A DNA stretch of 5,141 nt from Chloroflexota bacterium (GTDB taxonomy: Bacteria > Chloroflexota > Anaerolineae > B4-G1), in assembly GCA_003648125.1 (NCBI GenBank), contig QMOE01000225.1:1-5141 (forward strand), written 5' to 3'. Every line of letters starts with the position of its first letter. Position 1 is the stretch's first letter. The notes under the pieces are model-generated. The model was not told the origin of the DNA. It saw only the letters and a program-made list of their open reading frames with translations, and searched no databases. The translations under genes were made by a program, and so were the position numbers. Shown one piece after another: positions 1-5,141 of the stretch.

Positions 1-2846
1 AGATGGGCCGGGCTGGTGATCCTGGTACTCGGAGATTGCGGCAAACAAGGAGCCAGGAATCCCATCACCCGCGCCATCACGTCATACCGCTGCTCCGGGC
101 GAATGGTCTCGAAGGGAAAACCAAAATAGACCAGGCGCGGGCAGGTCGTCACCTCGCTCTGGTACTGGATCGCCGCCGTGCCGCCCTGTCCGCCGCTGTA
201 GGTCAGTGTCGGCGTGGAGCCGCTGGTCGGCGCAATCTGATCCGGGTAGTCGGCGTCGTACATGCCGGCAGCGTCGAAGCGGAAAGAGCCAAGCCCCGCA
301 AAGATAGAGCCTGCTGCCGGCGCGACCTCGTAAGTCTCGGCGTCGTCCCCGGCGTACTCGGCCCGCAGCGTGCTGGTGTAGAAAGCGCGGTCGTAACTGC
401 TTCCCAGGTGATCCAGGTCCCAGCCGATCTCGGCTCCGCTGATAAAGAGCGCCCCGCCGCCCGCGAGATAGCTGCTCAACAGCGATTGCTCCGTCCCGTT
501 CAGCGTTTCTTCGTTGACCGATTCCTCCCCCAAAATCCAGTCTACCACTCCGTAATCGTCCAGGTTGATTGTTCCTTCTTGGACAGCCTCGTTGCTGCTG
601 CTGTCGAAAGGATAAGTGATGGCCTCGCCGTGCTGGATGGCATAGTCGTATCGATTCATCTGGTTCAGGAACATGCGCAGGTTGCTTCCCCCCACCGGAT
701 CGTCTTCAGAGATCAGCATGGTGCTGTTGAGCCGGTCAAAGCCGTTGACCATCAACACGCCGGCCGTATCTCCCACGCGGGCGGCCAGCACCTCGGTAGG
801 GAACGACTCGCCCCCTGCATTGACTGCGGTGACACGGACAAAGAGGAGTTGGTCATCCGCCAGCCCGGTGATGGTGTAGACGGTGGCCCCGGTCGCGGAC
901 ACGCCATCCGACCAGCCCAGGCCGCTGGTGGAGGTGTAGACCCTGTAGCCGGTGGCCGCGTCGCCTACCAGGCCAACCGTATCGGTGGGAGAGGGCTGCC
1001 AGGAGACCCGCACCTGCCCCCCGCCCGTGTTTTGCACCGCCAGGTGAGTGGGTGGCTCCGGCAGTTCGACGCCATCGGGGTCAAAGTAGTGGAGGATACC
1101 CTGATAGACGGCCCGCGCCGCCAGCAATTGGAAGGCCGGTTCCTTGAGCGCGGCCGCGTCATCGGGGTTATCGTGGAAGGCGATCTCGATCAGCGCGCCC
1201 GGCATACGGGTCGCCGGGTCATCGTCCCACAACCCGCGCAACTCGCCCAGATTTCTTGTTTTCTCTCCCCGGTCAGTCCAGAGAGAATCCCACCCGGCCC
1301 GGATATCGCGCACCACCTCGGTGTGGATGGTGTGGCACAAGGTCAGGCTGCCCTGCGTGCGGGTCAGCGTCTCGCCGCTGTGGGCATAAGTCTCGGTTCC
1401 GCGCGCGCTGCCGTTGTAGCCGTTGGTGTGCCAGGAGACGTAGACTGCGTCGTCGCCGGTGCCGGCGTGCTCCCAGCGGGCGTAGATGGGGCGGGCGGTC
1501 ACGTCGCCGTAGGGCGGCTTGTCCATGCCCATCTTTTGGACGTAGTAGAAAGAGGCCACTTCCCACCAGGGCTTGTCCGGCGCGGCAGGGGCCGTCGTCC
1601 CGATGCCGGTCAGATCGTCGAAAAAGCCGCCGCCGAAACGCACCGCGTCGGCGATGACGTGCTTACCGGCGGAGGCGGAGAGGTTGCTGAGCGTGACTGT
1701 GGCGACTTTTCCACCCTGGAAGCCATAGCTGCCGATATAGTGCCAGGTGATGCCGTGATGCTGCTGGTCAACCGTCACCGTCGTATCTCCACCAGCGTGG
1801 TGGACGGTGTAATGGGCGTCGGCGGGACGATCCACGGTAGCGGGCCGGTACCAGACGTAGACGGCGTACTCGCCGTCGGCGGGGAGCGTGGCGGTCCAGA
1901 CAGCAGCGGCGGTGGGAGTGCCGGTCACAGTCTCGGTCCAGCGATAGTCACTGCCGGAGTAGCCCGTGCCAGCGCTGGCTGTGGTAGTCCACACGCCGGT
2001 CTCGAAATACCCCGTGTCCGTGAGCGGCCCGTCGTTGTCTATGATCATCTCGGCCGCGTTCATATCCCGCTCGCGCACCGGCCAGATCATTGCCCCGGCG
2101 TTCCACAGATATTGCAACAGGTACTGGTTCACCGCCTCGGCGTTGTTATGGTCCTCGATGATGTCCTGGTAAGGAGGGCGCTGGGTACGCCAGGCGGAAC
2201 CGTTCCACTCCCAACCGTGCCCGGCGCTGACGTAGACCGTCTTGCCGCTGAGCGCGCCCTGCGGCTGCCCCTGTCCGGGGGCCGGGGGCTGACTGGTGTG
2301 GGACAGCAACGGTTCCTGCTCCACCAAAGCTGTCTCTTTGCGCGGAGCCGGAATATCGGGCAGGAAAGCCGAAAGTGGGACGAATTTGTCGCTGCTGGGA
2401 TCCCAAGTTTGAACGCGCAGGTTGCGCCAGCCCAGCGGTTCCAGCGTCCAGCCGATTTGCTCAATAATGATCTCAAAGGTCTCGTGATCCAGGGATTGCA
2501 GCGCGTCCGGCGACATTCTCAGGTAAACCGTGACGGTCTCGCCGGGTTGCACTTGCAGTTTGTCTAACGCTGTCCCCGCCGGGATGGCAGAGCGGATACC
2601 CTGTGCTCGCTCCTCGGCGGTTGGGCCGGCCAGGAGCGCCGTGAGCAAATCCTCCGCGTCCGGTTCGGCGGCCCCCAGCCCGGCAGCCCGCTCGACACAA
2701 ATCATACCGTGAGCCGACCAGAAACAGATGGGGTCTGTTCCACTCTCTTTAGGGGGGGCGGCGGAGCGGGTGCCTACCGCCAGCGCGGCCAGCGCCAGCA
2801 GCGCGATGCTCACCGCTGCCGCAGCGCGAATTATCGGGCGGCCCAT
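1..2846 (-). CDS. Secreted multidomain N-acetylmuramoyl-L-alanine amidase (amidase_3) with inserted golvesin-like domain; C-terminus beyond left edge
   Basis: The reading frame has no stop from the ATG at 2846 to the left edge (948 codons seen). Residues 1-30 form a Sec-type signal peptide: Arg3/Arg7, then an Ala/Leu-rich core; there is no lipobox. Residues about 60-140 look like a GerMN domain (LLTALLAGP, then SAIPAGT). The zinc amidase_3 domain follows: SAGHG with His210, Glu231 in IEDHNN, His473 in VSWHTNG, and catalytic Glu554 in ALIEIAFHDN. By family knowledge it cleaves the amide bond between MurNAc and L-Ala in peptidoglycan outside the membrane. Between Glu231 and His473, residues about 277-405 resemble the golvesin/xanthan-lyase carbohydrate-binding-like beta domain, as an insertion. 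A fibronectin III domain covers about 596-690. From 697 (VLMVNGFDR) to about 930 lies a glutamine-amidotransferase-like domain with SGAEIGWDL (803-811), lacking a nucleophile Cys. The start is set by an ideal Shine-Dalgarno 7 nt upstream. Domain names come from motif reading; the amidase call is firm, the golvesin and GerMN calls good. The role (wall remodelling, cell separation or attack on other cells) is unknown. Confidence 0.9.
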   Translation of the reverse strand, partial: MGRPIIRAAAAVSIALLALAALAVGTRSAAPPKESGTDPICFWSAHGMICVERAAGLGAAEPDAEDLLTALLAGPTAEERAQGIRSAIPAGTALDKLQVQPGETVTVYLRMSPDALQSLDHETFEIIIEQIGWTLEPLGWRNLRVQTWDPSSDKFVPLSAFLPDIPAPRKETALVEQEPLLSHTSQPPAPGQGQPQGALSGKTVYVSAGHGWEWNGSAWRTQRPPYQDIIEDHNNAEAVNQYLLQYLWNAGAMIWPVRERDMNAAEMIIDNDGPLTDTGYFETGVWTTTASAGTGYSGSDYRWTETVTGTPTAAAVWTATLPADGEYAVYVWYRPATVDRPADAHYTVHHAGGDTTVTVDQQHHGITWHYIGSYGFQGGKVATVTLSNLSASAGKHVIADAVRFGGGFFDDLTGIGTTAPAAPDKPWWEVASFYYVQKMGMDKPPYGDVTARPIYARWEHAGTGDDAVYVSWHTNGYNGSARGTETYAHSGETLTRTQGSLTLCHTIHTEVVRDIRAGWDSLWTDRGEKTRNLGELRGLWDDDPATRMPGALIEIAFHDNPDDAAALKEPAFQLLAARAVYQGILHYFDPDGVELPEPPTHLAVQNTGGGQVRVSWQPSPTDTVGLVGDAATGYRVYTSTSGLGWSDGVSATGATVYTITGLADDQLLFVRVTAVNAGGESFPTEVLAARVGDTAGVLMVNGFDRLNSTMLISEDDPVGGSNLRMFLNQMNRYDYAIQHGEAITYPFDSSSNEAVQEGTINLDDYGVVDWILGEESVNEETLNGTEQSLLSSYLAGGGALFISGAEIGWDLDHLGSSYDRAFYTSTLRAEYAGDDAETYEVAPAAGSIFAGLGSFRFDAAGMYDADYPDQIAPTSGSTPTLTYSGGQGGTAAIQYQSEVTTCPRLVYFGFPFETIRPEQRYDVMARVMGFLAPCLPQSPSTRITSPAH

Positions 2847-4543
2847 TTTAGCACCTCCTCCGCTGACCAGGTGTTGATCACGTCGGCGGGCGTGGCCCAG
2901 CCCCGCCGGGCCGTCGCTACTCCAAATGGCAGCAGGGTAAAGCCGTTCACGTTGTGCGAGTCGGAACTGATCGCCAGTTTCACGCCCAGTTCGACTGCCC
3001 GCCGCACGTACGTGTCGCAGAGGTCGAGCCGCTTGGGATAGGCGTTGACCTCCAATGCGGTGTCCGTTTCGGCGGCGGCGCGGAACACGGCCTCCATATC
3101 CAAATCGGCCCCCTCCCGCTCGCCAATCAGGCGCCCCGTGGGATGGGCGATGACGTCCACGTGAGGATTGCGGATCGCGGCCACCATCCGCGCCGTGACT
3201 TGCTCCCGGCTGCCGCGCAGCCCGCTGTGCACCGCCGCCACCACCAGGTCGAGTTCGGCCAGCAGTTCGTCGGGGTAGTCGAGCGAGCCATCGGCCAGCA
3301 CTTCTACCTCGGCGCCGGCCAGTAGCCGGAACTTGGTCATTTTGCGGTTGACATCCTTAATCTCGGCCTGTTGGCTCCGCAGATCGTCGGCGGTCATTCC
3401 CCGGACGACGCCCAGGCTGTGTGAGTGGTCTGTGACCAGTGCGTACTCTAGTCCGCTTGCCTGCGCCGCCCGCGCCATCTCCAGCAGGCTTTGGCGCCCG
3501 TCGGACCAGGTGGTGTGGAATTGAAAGTCGCCTTTCAGATCTTTGACCTCAATCAGGTCGGGCAGTCGCCCAGCCAACGCCGCCTCGATCTCGCCCCGAT
3601 CCTCGCGCAGTTCCGGCGGGATGAGCGGCAGTCCCAGCGCCCTGTAGATTTCTCCCTCGGTGGCACAAAGTATTTCGCTGCCGTCCTCCCGCTTGAGCGC
3701 GTACTCGCTCAGGGAAAAGCCCCGGTCGAGCGCCAGTGCTCGCAGGCGGATATTGTGGGTCTGACTGCCTTTAAAGTATTTGAGTTCCGTTCCCCAGCGG
3801 GCCGGTTCCAACACGCGCAGGTCAACCTGGAAGCCGTCGTGGGTACGGATGGAGGTTTTGGTGGAGCCGCTGAGGAGCAGTTCGGCTACCTGAGGAAGCT
3901 CGCGGAAGCGGGCCATCACTGGCTGCGGATCGGCCGAGGCTATCAGCAAGTCCAAATCGCCGACTGTCTCCCGCATACGGCGCAGGCTGCCGGCGGGGGC
4001 GGCCTGTACCACTCCCGGCACCTGGCGCAGTTCGGCGAGCAGGGTGTAGGCCAGGGGCCAGGCCGCGCCCAGGAGCGTGCGGCCGGTGCGCCGCTTTAGC
4101 AATTCTATGCCAGCCAGCACTTTTTGCTCGCTCTTGGCTCCCATACCGGGCAAGGTTTGCAGTCGACCTGCCCGCGCTGCTTTCTCCAATGCCTCAATGT
4201 CAGTGATGTCCAGTTCCTTCCAGAACAGGGCTGCTTTCTTGGGCCCAACATCGGGTATCTGGAGCAGCGCCACCACTCCCTCTGGCACTTGCGCTTTCAG
4301 CTTTTCGTAGGCTTCCAGGCGACCGGTGCGCATCAGTTCGTCAATCTTGGCCGCCAGTGTTTTGCCGATGCCGGGAATCGTTTCCAACTTCCCCGCCTGC
4401 CAGATTTCCTCCAGTGGCTGGCCCAGGGCAGTGACGTTCTCGGCTGCGCGGCGGTAGGCCATGATGCGATGATAGTTCTCTCCCTGGATGGCGAGGGCGT
4501 CGGCCATTGTGGCAAAGATTGTGGCTACCTGGTGATTTTCCAT
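2831..4543 (-). CDS. polX: Family X DNA polymerase with C-terminal PHP domain (PolX)
   Basis: This complete 570-residue protein has the usual length of bacterial PolX, a cytoplasmic gap-filling polymerase of base excision repair. The N-terminus (FATMADALAIQGENYHRIMA) is the typical 8-kDa-like start. Helix-hairpin-helix motifs are at 55-61 (IPGIGK), 96-103 (IPDVGPKK) and 131-137 (LPGMGAK). The palm has GSLRRMRETVGDLDLL (185-200) with Asp196 and Asp198, and the third metal Asp is Asp241 (FQVDLRV). FKGSQTHNIRLR at 257-268 is the conserved block after the palm. The PHP domain (about 337-570) gives Mn-dependent 3'-5' exonuclease/AP-endonuclease activity in characterised homologues. Its ligands are visible: His343 and Asp348 (HTTWSDG), His373 (TDHS), Glu412, His439, His467 (AHPTGR), and Asp528/His530 (SDSH). 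The first PHP motif reads Q-x-H, not H-x-H; I recall the same Gln in Thermus PolX, so it is probably not a defect. The start is fixed by the family N-terminus and an in-frame TAG three codons upstream. The gene's end overlaps the amidase gene by 16 bases. Confidence 0.96.
   Translation of the reverse strand: MENHQVATIFATMADALAIQGENYHRIMAYRRAAENVTALGQPLEEIWQAGKLETIPGIGKTLAAKIDELMRTGRLEAYEKLKAQVPEGVVALLQIPDVGPKKAALFWKELDITDIEALEKAARAGRLQTLPGMGAKSEQKVLAGIELLKRRTGRTLLGAAWPLAYTLLAELRQVPGVVQAAPAGSLRRMRETVGDLDLLIASADPQPVMARFRELPQVAELLLSGSTKTSIRTHDGFQVDLRVLEPARWGTELKYFKGSQTHNIRLRALALDRGFSLSEYALKREDGSEILCATEGEIYRALGLPLIPPELREDRGEIEAALAGRLPDLIEVKDLKGDFQFHTTWSDGRQSLLEMARAAQASGLEYALVTDHSHSLGVVRGMTADDLRSQQAEIKDVNRKMTKFRLLAGAEVEVLADGSLDYPDELLAELDLVVAAVHSGLRGSREQVTARMVAAIRNPHVDVIAHPTGRLIGEREGADLDMEAVFRAAAETDTALEVNAYPKRLDLCDTYVRRAVELGVKLAISSDSHNVNGFTLLPFGVATARRGWATPADVINTWSAEEVLKWAAR
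2852..2861 (-). promoter_or_regulatory. Strong Shine-Dalgarno of the amidase gene, inside the polX 3' end
   Basis: On the minus strand 2861-2852 reads GGAGGAGGTG. The AGGAGG core ends 7 nt before the ATG at 2846, an ideal spacing. The same bases encode Glu-Glu-Val near the PolX C-terminus. Because the polX stop (2833-2831) lies downstream of the amidase start, ribosomes finishing polX end 16 bases into the next gene, which favours translational coupling. This site decides the amidase start. Confidence 0.88.
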
Positions 4544-4558
4544 TTCCCTGCTCTAACA

Positions 4559-4563
4559 CCTCC
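4559..4563 (-). promoter_or_regulatory. Possible, widely spaced Shine-Dalgarno of polX
   Basis: GGAGG (4563-4559, part of TTGGAGGTG) is the only good Shine-Dalgarno match before polX, but it lies 15 nt from the ATG at 4543, about twice the usual spacing. A weaker AGGG lies almost against the start. The predicted transcript would begin at or within this GGAGG, so it may not work as a binding site at all. No alternative upstream start fits, because an in-frame TAG sits at 4555-4553. Confidence 0.35.
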
Positions 4564-4569
4564 AATTTG

Positions 4570-4597
4570 ATTATACCCTATCCTCGCTGCTTGACAA
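4570..4597 (-). promoter_or_regulatory. Sigma-70-like promoter for polX (and probably the amidase gene)
   Basis: On the minus strand, TTGTCA (4597-4592, five of six matches to TTGACA) is followed after 16 bp by a perfect TATAAT (4575-4570). It points at polX, whose ATG is at 4543. Transcription starting about 7 bases downstream of the -10 would begin near 4563, giving a leader of only about 20 nt. No second promoter is evident in front of the amidase gene, so this one probably drives both genes. The call is from consensus matching alone. Confidence 0.55.
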
Positions 4598-4619
4598 TGG
4601 CTCTTTGGTGGGATAGCAG

Positions 4620-4643
4620 AATAGCGCCAATTCAGGCGCTATT
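4620..4643. repeat. Perfect 9-bp inverted repeat upstream of the polX promoter
   Basis: AATAGCGCC (4620-4628) and GGCGCTATT (4635-4643) are exact reverse complements separated by the six bases AATTCA. No T-tract follows on either strand, so an intrinsic terminator is unlikely. It sits 22 bp upstream of the polX -35 box, a place where an activator or repressor operator could lie. It could also be the core of a small intergenic repeat. No regulator gene is in the window to pair with it. Confidence 0.6.
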
Positions 4644-4770
4644 GGAGAGATTGCGTAAGCGTCCAGGGGGTGGAAAAAGTAAAGTTACCTCCAAAATCTG
4701 TAAGGTGGATTAGAAACCCGGCATTTGGCTAGGGATTTCACCACTGAGACACAGATAATTTAGACTTGAT

Positions 4771-4790
4771 TCAAAAAGCTGACTTTTTGA
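4771..4790. repeat. Perfect 8-bp AT-rich inverted repeat with 4-base loop
   Basis: TCAAAAAG (4771-4778) and CTTTTTGA (4783-4790) are exact reverse complements around the loop CTGA. It lies 75 bases past the stop of the right-hand gene, in that gene's direction of transcription. The stem is weak because it contains only two G-C pairs, but its second arm holds a T5 run on either strand. It could act as a poor bidirectional terminator for that gene, or it may be chance in AT-rich DNA. Confidence 0.4.
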
Positions 4791-4865
4791 CATGCAACGT
4801 GAAATTCTCTCGGTGGCTTTTGCGCCTCTGATTAGATGATCTTTTTCAGTGGACTCGTTCTATAG

Positions 4866-5141
4866 CTACCGGGAGCTGAGCACCATCAGATAGTGGGCCA
4901 CTGTCTGCCCCGCCTCTGCCAGCAATGCCGGGTCCAGGTGTTCCAGTGAGTCGCCTGGCCTGCCGGAGAGATCGTCGCCCGGTCGTGTTACCGCCAGCCC
5001 AGAGTAGGATTCATCTGATGTGACGTAGCCCGAACCGTACTCGCTGGTGAAAAAAAAGTGCCACTCTGCCAATTCCTCTGTGTGCGCTCCAAAGCGACGG
5101 GCGCTCTGGTCAAAGGCGAGAGCCAGACCAGACCCGATCTC
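4866..5141 (-). CDS. C-terminal fragment of a probable M28-like peptidase-fold protein; start beyond right edge
   Basis: An open frame enters at the right edge and ends at a TAG (4868-4866), giving 91 residues. An internal TTG at 5072 should not be taken as the start, because the frame is open and protein-like back to 5141. The tail PGDSLEHLDPALLAEAG followed by a hydrophobic helix (TVAHYLMVL) resembles the C-terminal 'Dt.d.lDp..l..ag' helix of M28 zinc aminopeptidases. The stretch SDESYSGLAV about 25 residues earlier could match the M28 'SDH..F...GIP' segment. If that alignment holds, His is replaced by Glu in SDE, and the expected YHTP..D motif reads SGRPGD, so metal ligands are missing. 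The protein may be a degenerate or non-peptidase member, or another family altogether. That it is coding is fairly sure; its family is a guess from a short piece. It is separated from polX by 322 bases that carry their own promoter, so it is probably a separate transcription unit. An A8 run at 5050-5057 encodes the FFF stretch. Confidence 0.72.
   Translation of the reverse strand, partial: EIGSGLALAFDQSARRFGAHTEELAEWHFFFTSEYGSGYVTSDESYSGLAVTRPGDDLSGRPGDSLEHLDPALLAEAGQTVAHYLMVLSSR

Larger units (their letters stand above)
4544..4865. other. Intergenic region between the right-hand gene and polX
   Basis: This 322-base gap is visibly richer in A and T than the flanking genes. It holds the polX promoter, the possible ribosome site and the two inverted repeats listed separately. 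An imperfect stem is also visible, GAAACCC (4713-4719) against GGGATTTC (4732-4739) with one bulged base. The text from 4737 to 4754 (TTCACCACTGAGACACAG) resembles, from memory, the degenerate 'CACCACNGAGACACNGAG' strings scattered in intergenic DNA of many environmental bacterial genomes, but only one copy is present here. I see no convincing gene, tRNA or structured RNA. Confidence 0.6.

Noticed and set aside
3..2567. Long plus-strand open frame (854 codons)
   Set aside because: Its translation is Arg/Val/Gly-rich and low in recognisable motifs, it starts at the window edge with no ribosome site, and the opposite strand encodes clear amidase, fibronectin III and golvesin-like motifs in the same codon register. 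It is a shadow.
3520..3530. Loss of PHP exonuclease activity in PolX because the first motif is Q-x-H
   Set aside because: All other PHP ligands are present, and I recall Gln at this place in Thermus PolX, which is active, so it looks like a normal family variant.
3491..4099. Plus-strand open frame of about 200 codons opposite polX
   Set aside because: It lies entirely antisense to the palm and PHP portions of a well-conserved PolX and shows no family motif or ribosome site.
4591..4619. TTGACA on the plus strand as a -35 box for rightward transcription
   Set aside because: The best -10 at 17 bp spacing (TAGCAG) matches only three of six positions, and no plus-strand gene follows. The same bases serve better as the minus-strand -35 (TTGTCA).
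4620..4643. Rho-independent terminator at the 9-bp palindrome
   Set aside because: No T-rich tract follows the stem on either strand, and it lies more than 220 bases from the nearest stop codon that could use it.
4507..4713. Plus-strand small frame in the polX upstream region, including a 38-codon version from the ATG at 4597 preceded directly by TTGACA
   Set aside because: No Shine-Dalgarno lies before either start, the frame runs through the polX promoter and the 4620-4643 palindrome, and the predicted peptide has no recognisable feature.
4866..5072. A complete 68-codon gene starting with TTG at 5072
   Set aside because: The frame is open upstream to the window edge with protein-like sequence and there is no ribosome site before the TTG, so it is the tail of a longer gene.

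Overview
The window is GC-rich apart from one AT-richer gap at about 4544-4865. All three supportable genes lie on the minus strand, so transcription runs right to left. No RNA gene, CRISPR array, insertion sequence or prophage gene was seen. The GC-rich coding, a Thermus-like PolX and a secreted amidase carrying a golvesin/xanthan-lyase-like module would fit an environmental Chloroflexota-type bacterium (Anaerolineae or a relative). That placement is inference from gene style; no marker gene is present to prove it.

Layout in transcription order. (1) 5141-4866 holds the last 91 codons of a gene that begins beyond the right edge. Its C-terminus resembles an M28-type peptidase fold, but the usual metal-ligand motifs are not evident. 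(2) 4865-4544 is a 322-base intergenic gap. It carries two perfect inverted repeats (4620-4643 and 4771-4790) and a good sigma-70-like promoter (TTGTCA, 16 bp, TATAAT) pointing at the next gene. (3) 4543-2831 encodes a complete 570-residue bacterial family X DNA polymerase (PolX): helix-hairpin-helix repeats, polymerase palm with its Asp triad, and a C-terminal PHP phosphoesterase/exonuclease domain. (4) 2846-1 encodes at least 948 residues of a large secreted cell-wall amidase whose C-terminus runs off the left edge. It overlaps the end of polX by 16 bases, and its strong Shine-Dalgarno lies inside the last polX codons.

The amidase is the most interesting object. In order it has a signal peptide, a GerMN-like domain, the first half of a zinc amidase_3 catalytic domain, an inserted golvesin-like beta domain, the second half of the amidase, a fibronectin type III domain, and a glutamine-amidotransferase-like (flavodoxin-like) domain with Glu where a class I amidotransferase would have its nucleophile. 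The zinc ligands (His210, Glu231, His473) and the catalytic Glu554 all look intact, so the split enzyme is probably active. The polymerase and the amidase appear to be co-transcribed and probably translationally coupled, but they act in different compartments (cytoplasmic DNA repair and extracellular wall cleavage). No shared pathway is evident. A long plus-strand open frame opposite the amidase (3-2567) is a codon-register shadow and not a gene.
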